The notes: generated from the letters alone by a model not told the origin. DNA of 47,795 nt from Faecalibacterium sp. UBA1819 (GCA_002315015.1 DCEX01000028.1:1-47795); one strand, 5' to 3'; shown: positions 17,458-25,416, numbered from the stretch's first letter. Made by a program: numbers and translations.

Positions 17458-18303
17458 ATGAATCAACGGATGAAAAACTTGGCGCTTGACCTTGGCGCTG
17501 ATGTGATTGGCAGCATTTTGTTTGCCGCCGGTATTTATACCTTTGCCGGAGCGGGCGAATTTGCGCCCGGCGGCATTTCCGGTTTGGCGCTCATCATCAA
17601 TCACCTTTGGGGGCTGCCCATCGGTATTACGTCCCTTGCTTTGAACGCGCCCATTATTTTGTTTAGTTTCCGGCTGCTCGGCCACCGCTTCTTCTTGAAA
17701 AGTATTCGCACCATGATTATGAATACTATTTTTGTGGACTTTATTTTTACGCATATTCCTGTCTATAAAGGCGATCGGCTCACCGCGGCACTGTTTGCCG
17801 GGGCATTGCTGGGTGCGGGATTGGCGGTCATTTATATGCGCGGTTCTTCCACAGGCGGTGCCGACTTTTTGATTATGTCTGTCAAAAAGCTGCGCCCGCA
17901 TTTATCGCTGGGACAAGTCACCATGGTGCTTGATTTGCTGATTATTCTGTTGGGCTGGCCCGTGTTTGGCGATATGGATTCTGTGCTGTACGGCATTGTG
18001 GCGGCGTTTGCCACCTCGCTGATTATTGATAAAGTGATGTATGGCATGGGGGCCGGAAAACTGGTGCAGATTATCACGAATGACGGTCCCGCTGTGGCAA
18101 ATGCCATTTCTGAATCGACGGAAAGAGGTTCTACCTTGATTCGCGCCGTAGGCTCTTACACCGGCCAAGACCGCGATGTGCTGCTGTGTGCTTGCAGCAA
18201 GTCGGAAGCCTACAAAGTACGCGCTGCCGCTCATCGAGTAGACCCGAAATGCTTCGTTATGATTACAGAAACAAGCGAAGTATTTGGAGAAGGCTTCTTG
18301 TAA
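17458..18303 (+). CDS. YitT-family membrane protein (DUF161/DUF2179)
   Basis: 281 residues: five or six membrane helices (about 12-175, including GGISGLALIINHLWGLPIG and RGSSTGGADFLIM, both family signatures), then a cytosolic DUF2179 domain (about 205-281) with GQDRDVLLCACSKSEA and DPKCFVMITETSEVFGEGF. Function of the family is not firmly known; it is a predicted transporter-like membrane protein. Start ATG at 17458 has AAAGGAGTTGAAAAA before it. Confidence 0.92.
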   Translation: MNQRMKNLALDLGADVIGSILFAAGIYTFAGAGEFAPGGISGLALIINHLWGLPIGITSLALNAPIILFSFRLLGHRFFLKSIRTMIMNTIFVDFIFTHIPVYKGDRLTAALFAGALLGAGLAVIYMRGSSTGGADFLIMSVKKLRPHLSLGQVTMVLDLLIILLGWPVFGDMDSVLYGIVAAFATSLIIDKVMYGMGAGKLVQIITNDGPAVANAISESTERGSTLIRAVGSYTGQDRDVLLCACSKSEAYKVRAAAHRVDPKCFVMITETSEVFGEGFL

Positions 18304-18336
18304 GCAAAAGAGGAAAAATAAGCAAAAGAGGAAAAA
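18301..18336 (+). repeat. Perfect 18-bp tandem duplication at the yitT stop codon
   Basis: The unit TAAGCAAAAGAGGAAAAA occurs twice in a row (18301-18318, 18319-18336), followed by a third TAA. Because 18 is divisible by three, each copy supplies an in-frame TAA, so the stop codon is duplicated. Confidence 0.9.
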
Positions 18337-18349
18337 TAACGCATTTGGC

Positions 18350-18378
18350 TTGTGACAACAGGCAGAATGTGATAGAAT
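18350..18378 (+). promoter_or_regulatory. Promoter of the NrdJ-like gene
   Basis: TTGTGA (18350-18355), 17-nt spacer, TAGAAT (18373-18378) with extended TGA. A GC-rich hairpin, GGCTGTGC pairing with GCACAGCC (about 18395-18420), sits directly before the GGGAGGG ribosome binding site and might limit access to it. Confidence 0.65.
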
Positions 18379-18432
18379 GAGACAATTCGTCGGGCTGTGC
18401 TGCGTGCGGCGCACAGCCTTGGGAGGGATAAC

Positions 18433-19653
18433 ATGACGACACAAGAGCCTGTTTGTGAACAGGAGCTTCGGCAAAATGCCAGGCAGTGGGCCGCTCGTCT
18501 GTGCGCTGTGGATGTGCGCTATGACTGTGATGCGGACCTAGTAGACACTGCCGAGCATTTTGCCGAGGTGATGGAACAGCGTCGTTTTTTGCCGCAGTTT
18601 TTTGTGCGCCATTTCGAGGATGCTATGGTCGATTGCCGCTTGCCGCAGGACTTTCCACAGCCGGAGGCGGATGCTTATGCACGTCCGATGCCGCAGCGCA
18701 GGGGCGTGTGGTTTCCCGGTATGGTGCAGCGTGACCACTTGCTGCCCGAGCTGGGAACACCGGATATTCCGCCGCTGGAAGGCCGACAGCCGCTGCTTCC
18801 CGCGGAAGGAAGTGCGCTGGGCGCAATCAATTTGGCAGCGCATTTAACAAAAGATGGCCAAGTGGATCATAAACTGCTAACGCAAACCGTACATACGGCG
18901 GTGCATTTGCTGGACAATGCCATTGATGCATCCGACTATGCAGACAGCCGCCAAAGCCGCTTTACCCGTGCCACGCGCCGCATTGGGCTGGGTATGATGG
19001 GGCTGGCGCAGGTGCTGAAGGCAAAAGAGCTTTCTTATGATTCCGAAGAAGCCCGCCGAACCGCACAGGAGCTGGCAAAGCTGATTGATGCACAGGCACA
19101 TCTTGCTTCTCAAAATTTGGCGCGTCAGCGCGGGGCGTTTGCTTTGTTTTCGGAAAGCCGACAGAGGAACGGCGAAAAAACAAGAAACAGCGCGCTTACC
19201 GCAACGGCACCCAACGAGGTGCTGGCTGCCATTTGCGGCGTAACGCCGGGCTTGTCTGCGGATGAGGAAGTGAGTGCTGAAGCGTGTGTGAAAATGCAGG
19301 CAGCGGTTCAGCGTTATACAGACGGGAGCGTATATTTGCCCATTCCCGCACACACCCGCGAGCAAATGCAGGAGCTTTGTACCATGGGATATTTGCTGGG
19401 ATGCAAAAGCATTGAGGCGGGAGAGGTGCAGGCTGGGGAAATTCCCGACTTTTTAAAGAAGCCGCACCCGCAGGAAATGCCGGAAAATACCATCTTGTTT
19501 GCAAAAATGGAGGAGGACAGCGAAGCGGATGACCAGCCGCAGCCGCTGTTTTGCCCGGCATGTGGCCGCGCACTGCACAAAAAGCGCATTGTTCCCGTGT
19601 GTGACTCATGCGGCCCGCTGATGTGCTTGCAAACCACAGAGGTTTTGAAATAA
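18433..19653 (+). CDS. Truncated class II ribonucleotide-reductase-like protein (NrdJ-like), probably not catalytic
   Basis: 406 residues in an open frame. From about residue 125 it follows the C-terminal half of the B12-dependent reductase NrdJ: LGAINLAAHL, VHLLDNAIDASDY, RRIGLGMMGLAQVL, YDSEEAR, ASQNLARQRGAFALF, TRNSALTATAPNE, MQAAVQRYTDG, GYLLGCKSIEAGEV. It ends with the zinc or redox tail CPACGRALHKKRIVPVCDSC, ending in MCL. NrdJ is normally 700 residues or more. Here the N-terminal barrel half with the N-x-C-x-E radical cysteine is missing, and the first redox cysteine (C in CNLGSINL) is lost (SALGAINL). The first 120 residues are not recognised. Reduction of ribonucleotides therefore looks impossible for this chain alone. 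RBS GGGAGGG supports ATG 18433. It could be a regulator or assembly partner, or a remnant. Confidence 0.75.
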   Translation: MTTQEPVCEQELRQNARQWAARLCAVDVRYDCDADLVDTAEHFAEVMEQRRFLPQFFVRHFEDAMVDCRLPQDFPQPEADAYARPMPQRRGVWFPGMVQRDHLLPELGTPDIPPLEGRQPLLPAEGSALGAINLAAHLTKDGQVDHKLLTQTVHTAVHLLDNAIDASDYADSRQSRFTRATRRIGLGMMGLAQVLKAKELSYDSEEARRTAQELAKLIDAQAHLASQNLARQRGAFALFSESRQRNGEKTRNSALTATAPNEVLAAICGVTPGLSADEEVSAEACVKMQAAVQRYTDGSVYLPIPAHTREQMQELCTMGYLLGCKSIEAGEVQAGEIPDFLKKPHPQEMPENTILFAKMEEDSEADDQPQPLFCPACGRALHKKRIVPVCDSCGPLMCLQTTEVLK

Positions 19654-19730
19654 AAATCCATTTTTTGAAGTTGAAATTCGCTTTTATTCAATGTAAAATT
19701 CAAAAAGAAAATTACAACAAGGATTTCAAC

Positions 19731-19835
19731 TTTTCCACAGAGTTTTACACTATGTATAGCTTGTCTGCGGGAAAACCTGTGGAAAACCTTGTGGAAAGTG
19801 TTTAAAACCCAGTGGAAAAGCCCGAGTTTTCCACA
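19731..19835. promoter_or_regulatory. Cluster of DnaA-box-like 9-mers
   Basis: TTTTCCACA, which fits the relaxed DnaA consensus TTWTNCACA, occurs at 19731-19739 (+), 19778-19786 (-) and 19827-19835 (+). One-mismatch copies are at 19790-19798 (-) and 19811-19819 (-). The sequence just upstream (19650-19730) is AT-rich. The cluster lies in the 330-nt gap between the NrdJ-like and rhomboid-like genes. No dnaA or dnaN is near, so a DnaA-titrating or DnaA-regulated site is likelier than the chromosomal origin. Confidence 0.5.
19747..19762. promoter_or_regulatory. NrdR-box-like sequence
   Basis: ACACTATGTATAGCTT agrees with 13 of 16 positions of the NrdR box ACACWATATATWGTGT. Real NrdR boxes come in pairs about 31 bp apart, and no second copy is seen. 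It lies 94 nt after the RNR-like gene and inside the DnaA-box cluster. Confidence 0.25.
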
Positions 19836-19984
19836 AGCGTATCGGGGAAAACTTGGCTGGACACTACGAAATGTTGAAAAAGCGCAAGATGTGTAAGTGG
19901 CGCAAATAAAGAAGTTCAACTTTTTTAACGAGATAAAAAGATAAAATTTGCGCGGTCGAGCGCACTGCATAAGGAGAGATGACA

Positions 19985-20644
19985 ATGAATCGTTGGCTGA
20001 ATCAGCTGGAGCGAAAGGCGAAGGGCGTTTGTATCCAAAATTTGGCTATGGTGCTGGCACTGGGCCAGTTAATGGTGTATCTTTGCATGGTAATGCTGCC
20101 GGGGTTAAACCTTGGGATGCGGTTACAGCTTTACATGCCGTTTGTACTGCGGGGCGAAGTGTGGCGCCTTTTAACCTTCTTGTTTGTTCCGCCTTCTGGA
20201 AGCGCAATCACGGTGGCGCTGTCGCTGTACTTCCTTTACCTTGTCGGCCATGCGCTGGAACAGACTTGGGGCGATTTTCGGTTTAATGTCTATTATTTTA
20301 TCGGTGCGCTTGGGGCGATTGCCGCGGCATTTTTGGGCGGCTGGGGCACGACGTACTATTTAAACCTTTCGCTGTTTTTTGCTTTCGCTGTGCTGTATCC
20401 CGATTTTCAGGTGCTGTTGTTTTTCATCATTCCCATTAAGATGAAATATTTGGCGCTGTTTTCCGGGGCGATGTGCCTGTTTACGGTGCTTTTCGGCAGC
20501 TGGCCCGAGCGCTGGGCAGTCATTTTTGCCTTGCTGAACTTTTTGCTGTTTTTCTGGGGCGATTTTTCGGCGCTGATTCGCAGAGAAATCACCTATCACC
20601 GCACGCGCAGCAACTGGCGCAATAACAACCGCGGCGGTTGGTGA
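19985..20644 (+). CDS. Rhomboid-like membrane protein lacking protease residues
   Basis: 219 residues with about six membrane helices and a basic C-terminal tail. It keeps rhomboid landmarks: the loop motif GEVWRLLTFLF, the LEQTWGDFRFNVYYFIGALG segment and a proline-rich IPIKMKYLAL. The catalytic GxSG is replaced by LNLSLFF and no histidine occupies the final helix (RWAVIFALLN). It is therefore a pseudoprotease of the rhomboid/Derlin superfamily type, perhaps binding membrane proteins rather than cutting them. ATG 19985 is preferred over ATG 19979, because AAGGAGA lies only 1 nt before the latter. Confidence 0.75.
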   Translation: MNRWLNQLERKAKGVCIQNLAMVLALGQLMVYLCMVMLPGLNLGMRLQLYMPFVLRGEVWRLLTFLFVPPSGSAITVALSLYFLYLVGHALEQTWGDFRFNVYYFIGALGAIAAAFLGGWGTTYYLNLSLFFAFAVLYPDFQVLLFFIIPIKMKYLALFSGAMCLFTVLFGSWPERWAVIFALLNFLLFFWGDFSALIRREITYHRTRSNWRNNNRGGW

Positions 20645-20659
20645 ACCGAAAACCAAAAG

Positions 20660-20688
20660 TTTACAATTGGGACCAAAAATGATATAAT
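20660..20688 (+). promoter_or_regulatory. darA-holB-ricT promoter
   Basis: TTTACA (20660-20665), 17-nt spacer, perfect TATAAT (20683-20688) with extended TGA. A strong sigma-A-type match. Confidence 0.8.
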
Positions 20689-20763
20689 AAAAGCAGGGAA
20701 TTTGTGCGGGGCATGAGCCTTGCTTTTCAATAAAATCCCGATTTCACTTATGAGGAGTGTGTG

Positions 20764-21090
20764 ATGATGAAACTGATTACTGCAATTGTGAATAAAGAGG
20801 ATTCCGGCGCGGTGTGTAATGCGCTGACAAAAGGCGGATTTTCTGTGACAAAGCTTTCCACGACGGGCGGATTTTTGATGGCAGGCAACATGACGCTTCT
20901 CATCGGAACCGAGGATGACAAGGTGGATGAGTGCCTGAGCCTCATTGCTTCCTGTGCCAAACAGCGCAAGGAAGTGGTGCCCAGCACGGCTTCTTACGGC
21001 ATTGGTGTAACAACGGCTTACCCGCTGGAGGTTACTGTGGGCGGTGCTACTGTGTTTGTCACCAACGTAGAGCGTTTTGAAAAACTTTGA
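20764..21090 (+). CDS. darA: PII-like cyclic-di-AMP receptor DarA
   Basis: 108 residues, close to B. subtilis DarA (YaaQ) in length and sequence: MKLITAIVN, FSVTKLSTTGGFLMAGN, PLEVTVGGATVFVTNVERF. It binds c-di-AMP as a trimer in the cytosol; downstream targets are not well defined. GAGGAG precedes; the ATG at 20764 or the one 3 nt later could be used. It overlaps holB (TGATG). This matches the conserved Firmicute order darA-(yaaR)-holB-yaaT, with yaaR missing here. Confidence 0.95.
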   Translation: MMKLITAIVNKEDSGAVCNALTKGGFSVTKLSTTGGFLMAGNMTLLIGTEDDKVDECLSLIASCAKQRKEVVPSTASYGIGVTTAYPLEVTVGGATVFVTNVERFEKL

Positions 21091-21992
21091 TGTCCGGCAT
21101 GATGCAACGCCTTGTCGGAAATGAAACCGTCAAGCAAGCACTTTTGGCTGCAATGCAAAGCGGGCGGCTTGCGCACAGCATTCTTTTTTGTGCAGAAGAA
21201 GGATGCGGCGCAGGCTTTGCCGCGCGCTGCCTTGCAGCCGATTTTCTGTATCCAGATAACCCGGAGGCTGCCGAGCGTGTGGTGCAGGGCAAAAGCCCGG
21301 ATGTGTTGGTACTGGAAAAAAGCGGCGCTGCCGGAGAAATTAAAATTGACGATGTGCGCGACGTGCGCCGCGAGGTGTATGCAACGTCGCTTTCTGCTGC
21401 CGGGCGCGTGGTGCTTGTTAAGGGAGCGCACCGGCTGAATGCTTCCAGTGCAAACGCTTTGCTCAAGGTGATGGAGGAGCCGCCCGAGGGCGTGATGTTT
21501 TTGCTGACGGCGCCCGACGAAGCTTCGGTGATGGCGACAATCAAAAGCCGGTGCTGCATGTACACGCTGGCCCCCGTTTCGCAAGAGGAATGCGAGCAAG
21601 AAGTGCGGCGGCTTGTGCCGGATGGACAAGACGTGCCGGCGCTGTGCCGTGCGTTCGGCGGACGAATTGGCAGCGTGCTTCGTGCGCTGACCGATGAGGA
21701 CGAGCAGCGCGTTTTGCAAAGTGCGCGGCAGATGATGCAGGCTGTGGCAAACCGGGACGAGTATACCGTTTTGGCACAGGCGGCTCTTTATGAAAAAGAC
21801 CGCGCCGGCGGGCAAAGACTCTGTATGATGCTGGCGCAGCTTTGTGCGGCGGAATTGTTTGCCCCGCAAACCCTGACGGGAGATGCGGCGGCGCACGTGG
21901 TGAATGCCTGCACACAGGCGCAGCGCCAGCTTGCCCAAAACGCAAACGCCAAAGCCGTTTGGAGCGTGTTTGGCGCGCGTGTGTGCCTTTAA
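21090..21992 (+). CDS. holB: DNA polymerase III delta-prime subunit
   Basis: 300 residues. AAA+ clamp-loader fold: MQRLVGNETVKQALLAAM, HSILFCAEEGCGAGFAARCL (Walker A lost, as is normal for delta-prime), LNASSANALLKVMEEPPEG (sensor-1/helix motif) and the SRC-type motif IKSRCCMY. The zinc module of delta-prime is reduced. It opens the sliding clamp with the other loader subunits. Start overlaps the darA stop, so expression is coupled. Confidence 0.92.
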   Translation: MSGMMQRLVGNETVKQALLAAMQSGRLAHSILFCAEEGCGAGFAARCLAADFLYPDNPEAAERVVQGKSPDVLVLEKSGAAGEIKIDDVRDVRREVYATSLSAAGRVVLVKGAHRLNASSANALLKVMEEPPEGVMFLLTAPDEASVMATIKSRCCMYTLAPVSQEECEQEVRRLVPDGQDVPALCRAFGGRIGSVLRALTDEDEQRVLQSARQMMQAVANRDEYTVLAQAALYEKDRAGGQRLCMMLAQLCAAELFAPQTLTGDAAAHVVNACTQAQRQLAQNANAKAVWSVFGARVCL

Positions 21993-22033
21993 AGGCAAAA
22001 ATTTGATTTGTTTGTTCCGAAAGGATTGAATCT

Positions 22034-22870
22034 ATGAAAAAAGTAATCGGCGTCCGCTTCAAAAAGGCGGGAAAAATTTATTATTTTGCGCCCGGAGATC
22101 TGGACATTCACGAAGGCGATTATGTCATTGTGGAAACGTCGCGCGGGCTGGAATGCGGCGAAGTGGCGCAGGGCCTCCATGAGATTATTGACGCCAAAGC
22201 GGTGAAAGCGCTGAAAAATGTGGTGCGCATTGCCGATGATGTGGACATTCGCCGCATGAAAAAGAACAAAGAGGAAGAAAAGCGCGCGTTTGCCATTTGT
22301 GAAGAGCGCATTGCCCACCACAAGCTGGAAATGAAGCTGGTGGATGTGGAATGCACGCTTGACCGCAGCAAAATTTTGTTTTACTTTACCGCCGACGGGC
22401 GCGTGGATTTCCGTGAGCTGGTGAAGGACTTGGCGGCACAGTTTCACACCCGCATTGAGCTGCGACAAATTGGTGTGCGTGACGAAAGCCGCATGGTGGG
22501 CGGCCTTGGCATTTGCGGACAGCCGTTTTGCTGCAGCCGCTTCTTAAAGGATTTTCAGCCCGTTTCCATCAAGATGGCAAAAGAGCAGGGGCTGTCGCTG
22601 AACCCTTCCAAAATCAGCGGTGCATGCGGCCGTTTGATGTGCTGTTTGGTGTATGAGCAGCCCGCCTATGATTACTTGAATAAGGTGACGCCCGGCGTGG
22701 GCAGCGTGGTGAAAACACCGGACGGCGTGGGCAGCGTGGTGGAAGTGAACGTCATTTCCGGCAATTTGCGCGTCAAGCTGGACCCGCCTTCCACCGCCAT
22801 TAAAACATATCACAAAAAGCAGTGCCAATATTTGCGCGGCGGCAAACGCCCGCCGATGCCGGAAGAATAA
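22034..22870 (+). CDS. ricT: PSP1-domain protein RicT/YaaT
   Basis: 278 residues. The PSP1 domain spans about 60-145. Cysteine groups Cys161/166/167 (CGQPFCC) and Cys198/203/204 (CGRLMCC) match the residues of the RicT family that help hold [4Fe-4S] clusters in the RicA-RicF-RicT complex. In B. subtilis this complex promotes mRNA processing by RNase Y and affects sporulation and biofilm. RBS GAAAGGATTGAATCT. ricA and ricF are not in the window. Confidence 0.93.
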   Translation: MKKVIGVRFKKAGKIYYFAPGDLDIHEGDYVIVETSRGLECGEVAQGLHEIIDAKAVKALKNVVRIADDVDIRRMKKNKEEEKRAFAICEERIAHHKLEMKLVDVECTLDRSKILFYFTADGRVDFRELVKDLAAQFHTRIELRQIGVRDESRMVGGLGICGQPFCCSRFLKDFQPVSIKMAKEQGLSLNPSKISGACGRLMCCLVYEQPAYDYLNKVTPGVGSVVKTPDGVGSVVEVNVISGNLRVKLDPPSTAIKTYHKKQCQYLRGGKRPPMPEE

Positions 22871-22939
22871 GGCGTTGCACAAGGCTGACAAAATACGGGG
22901 CAAAGCTCCTGCGTTTGCCAAAAATCTTTGTAAATCCCC

Positions 22940-22967
22940 TTGAAAAATTAAAACTTTATGATAAAAT
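22940..22967 (+). promoter_or_regulatory. Ferredoxin gene promoter
   Basis: TTGAAA (22940-22945), 16-nt spacer, TAAAAT (22962-22967) with extended TGA. The leader of about 115 nt includes a CATTCGGG/CCCGAAATG hairpin around 23008-23042. Confidence 0.6.
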
Positions 22968-23085
22968 ATTAGATAACGTTGAGGCGGGTATCTATCTGCT
23001 TTTGCGACATTCGGGGTCAGCCCGCGCCCACTGCCCGAAATGTGAAATCATGTTATGAACTGCGCGGAGAAAAGGATGGAAAGTT

Positions 23086-23256
23086 ATGGCTTATAAAATC
23101 AGCGACGATTGCATCTCCTGCGGCACTTGTGCCGGCGCTTGCCCCGTGAGCGCGATCTCTGAGGGCGACGGCAAGTACGTAATTGATGCAGATACCTGCA
23201 TCTCCTGCGGCACCTGCGAAGGTGAGTGCCCCGTGAGCGCAATCTCTGCGGAGTAA
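23086..23256 (+). CDS. 2[4Fe-4S] ferredoxin
   Basis: 56 residues, the size of clostridial ferredoxin. The chain is an internal duplication: CISCGTCAGACPVSAIS and CISCGTCEGECPVSAIS, each a full C-x2-C-x2-C-x3-C-P motif. It carries low-potential electrons, for example from the PFOR at 12.4 kb to hydrogenase or other acceptors. It has its own promoter and terminator and an RBS AAAGGATGGAAAGTT, so it is a single-gene unit inserted between ricT and trmN6. Confidence 0.97.
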   Translation: MAYKISDDCISCGTCAGACPVSAISEGDGKYVIDADTCISCGTCEGECPVSAISAE

Positions 23257-23267
23257 TCATCAAAAAG

Positions 23268-23307
23268 AAAACAAGGCGGGCTTTTTTGGAAAGCCCGCCT
23301 TGTTTTT
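23268..23307 (+). terminator. Ferredoxin terminator
   Basis: 15-bp stem AAACAAGGCGGGCTT/AAGCCCGCCTTGTTT with 7-nt loop and T tail. Confidence 0.9.
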
Positions 23308-23335
23308 CGTGGAAGAATCAGCACAGGAGGAACCC

Positions 23336-24064
23336 ATGAACCGCGAAACGCTTGTCAACGGAACGGCGGTCTATTGCACCGATTCTTACCGGTTCGGGCA
23401 GGACGCTTTGCTGCTGGCCCATTTCAGCCGCGTGCGCACGAGAGAGGCGGCGGCCGACTTTGGGACAGGCTGCGGCGTGATTGCCCTATGGTGGCATGAC
23501 CGTGGGCACAAAGGCCCTTGCCTTGCGGTGGACTTGCAGGCCGAGGGGCTTGCGCTTTTACAGCGTGCGCTTGAGGAAAACGAACAGGCGGGCGCGCATA
23601 TTCACCCGCTTTGCGCCGACTTGCGCGGGTTTCCGCGCGACGCTTGGGCCGAGCAGTCGCTGGATGTCATTGCCTGCAACCCGCCGTATTTTTCGGGCGG
23701 TTATCTCAGCCCCAACCCGGCGCGGGCCGCTGCGCGCCACGAGCTGACTTGTACCACTGCCGATGTGTGCCGCGCGGCGTACCCGTTGCTGAAGGATGGC
23801 GGCAGGCTGTGCTTGTGCCAGCGCACCGAGCGTATGGCAGAGGTGCTTTCAGCCATGACGGCTGCGCGCATTGAGCCAAAGCGACTGCAAATGGTGGCGG
23901 CGCGCACAGAAAAAGCGCCGTGGCTGTTTTTGGTGGAAGGCCAGAAAAACAGAGCGCCCGGGCTGCGGGTGCTGCCCCAGCTGATTACACAAACCCCAGA
24001 TTTGCGCCCCAGCCCCGAAATATTACAGATTTACGGACAGACCCCGAAAGGAGAGCAGACATGA
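23336..24064 (+). CDS. trmN6: tRNA1(Val) adenine-37 N6-methyltransferase
   Basis: 242 residues. The N-terminus DSYRFGQDALLLAHF is the family signature. SAM motif I is DFGTGCGVIA (41-50) and the N6-adenine motif NPPY is at 115-118. Members methylate A37 of tRNA1(Val) in E. coli (YfiC); the B. subtilis counterpart is YabB in the same neighbourhood. RBS CAGGAGGAACCC defines ATG 23336. It overlaps rsmI by ATGA. Confidence 0.9.
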   Translation: MNRETLVNGTAVYCTDSYRFGQDALLLAHFSRVRTREAAADFGTGCGVIALWWHDRGHKGPCLAVDLQAEGLALLQRALEENEQAGAHIHPLCADLRGFPRDAWAEQSLDVIACNPPYFSGGYLSPNPARAAARHELTCTTADVCRAAYPLLKDGGRLCLCQRTERMAEVLSAMTAARIEPKRLQMVAARTEKAPWLFLVEGQKNRAPGLRVLPQLITQTPDLRPSPEILQIYGQTPKGEQT

Positions 24065-24906
24065 GCGGAACATTGTATATTGTGGCGACGCCCATCGGCA
24101 ATTTGTCCGACTTAACGCCCCGCGCCGCGCAGACTTTTGAACAGGTGGACTTTATTGCGGCGGAAGATACGCGCGTGACGTTGAAGCTGCTGAACCATCT
24201 GGGGATCAAAAAACCGATGGTAAGTTACTATGAGCATAATTTGAAAGAGCGCGGCGACCAGATTTTGGCGCGGATTGAAGCGGGAGAGTCGTGTGCGCTT
24301 TGCTCGGACGCGGGAATGCCGGCGGTGTCTGACCCCGGAGAACTGATTGTGAAGGATGCACACGCGAGGGGAATTCGTGTGGTGCCTGTTCCGGCGGCCA
24401 GCGCGGCGGTGACGGCGCTGTGCGTTTCGGGACAGGTGACGGGGCGCTGGGTGTTTGAAGGCTTTTTGCCCACCAATCGCCGCCAGAAAAAAGAGCGTTT
24501 GGATGCGCTGCAAAACGAAGAACGCACCGTGATTTTTTACGAAGCGCCCCACAAGCTGACGACAACGCTGGAGGATTTGGAAAAAGCGTTTGGGTCTGAC
24601 CGCTCTTTGACCATCTGCCGAGAGCTGACCAAGCTGCACGAGGAAGTGCGTGTGACAACCGTAGGACAGGCGAATGCCTATTATCGCGAAAACCCGCCGC
24701 GCGGGGAATTTGTGCTTGTCATGGCGGGGGCAGCACCAAAAGTGCCGGAGGAAATGACGCTTGAGGATGCCGTGGACTTTGCCTTGCAAAAGATGGAAGA
24801 AGGCATGAGTGCCACGGCTGCGGCCAAAGCGGCGGCTGCGGCTTCCCCGTTTTCTAAAAGCGAAATATATAAGGCGTGTATCGAGAAAGGGGGCGAACAC
24901 GAATGA
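24061..24906 (+). CDS. rsmI: 16S rRNA (cytidine-1402-2'-O)-methyltransferase
   Basis: 281 residues. It begins MSGTLYIVATPIGNLSDLTPRA, the hallmark of RsmI, followed by AAEDTRVTLKLLNHLGI, CSDAGMPAVSDPG and FEGFLPTNRRQKKERL. It methylates the ribose of C1402 in the ribosomal decoding site using SAM. Start overlaps trmN6 and its stop overlaps yfcE, giving a tightly coupled trio. Confidence 0.96.
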   Translation: MSGTLYIVATPIGNLSDLTPRAAQTFEQVDFIAAEDTRVTLKLLNHLGIKKPMVSYYEHNLKERGDQILARIEAGESCALCSDAGMPAVSDPGELIVKDAHARGIRVVPVPAASAAVTALCVSGQVTGRWVFEGFLPTNRRQKKERLDALQNEERTVIFYEAPHKLTTTLEDLEKAFGSDRSLTICRELTKLHEEVRVTTVGQANAYYRENPPRGEFVLVMAGAAPKVPEEMTLEDAVDFALQKMEEGMSATAAAKAAAAASPFSKSEIYKACIEKGGEHE

Positions 24907-25364
24907 AATGGCTGGTGCTTTCCGACAGCCACGGAATGCGTGGCAGTGTATACGACATACTGGACAGTCACCCCGATGCAGTGGGACTGTTTTTCTTGGG
25001 CGATGGCTTGGATGACGTGGAATATGTGCAGAATACCCATCCTCATTTACAACTGTATACTGTGAGCGGAAATTGCGACAGAACGCGAGGAACATTGGAA
25101 GGCGTTGCCGATTGCGGCGGCGTAAAAGTATTTTATACGCACGGACATCTTTATGGGGTGAAATCGGCTTTGGGGCCGCTGTGCAAACGCGCCAAGGAAG
25201 AAGGGGCGGCGGTGGCGCTGTACGGCCATACGCACAACCCGCTGTGCGGTACGCAGGACGGTGTGCTGCTGGCAAACCCCGGCGCCGTGAGCAGCTTTCC
25301 TTCCCGATACGGCATTTTAACCGTGGAAGACGGTGTGCCGTCCTTTCAGCTGAGAATGATATAA
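24903..25364 (+). CDS. YfcE/MJ0936-type metallophosphoesterase
   Basis: 153 residues, a minimal calcineurin-like fold. Metal ligands are in VLSDSHG (Asp8, His10), GDGLDD, SGNCDR, YTHGHLYG and YGHTHNP. Family members hydrolyse phosphodiesters with Mn2+ in vitro; the cellular substrate is unknown. ATGA overlap with rsmI. Confidence 0.93.
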   Translation: MKWLVLSDSHGMRGSVYDILDSHPDAVGLFFLGDGLDDVEYVQNTHPHLQLYTVSGNCDRTRGTLEGVADCGGVKVFYTHGHLYGVKSALGPLCKRAKEEGAAVALYGHTHNPLCGTQDGVLLANPGAVSSFPSRYGILTVEDGVPSFQLRMI

Positions 25365-25365
25365 A

Positions 25366-25400
25366 AAAAGCCAAAGCGGACTTTGTCCGCTTTGGCTTTT
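25366..25400 (+). terminator. Terminator of the trmN6-rsmI-yfcE unit
   Basis: Perfect 15-bp stem AAAAGCCAAAGCGGA/TCCGCTTTGGCTTTT with CTTTG loop, directly after the stop. Confidence 0.92.
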
Positions 25401-25416
25401 CGTTTGAAAAAGGGAA

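Noticed and set aside
18379..18432. B12 riboswitch before the class II RNR-like gene
   Set aside because: The leader is only about 50 nt with one hairpin; far too short for a cobalamin aptamer.
19654..19984. Chromosomal replication origin
   Set aside because: DnaA-box cluster and AT-rich DNA fit, but no dnaA, dnaN, rpmH or gyrB nearby.
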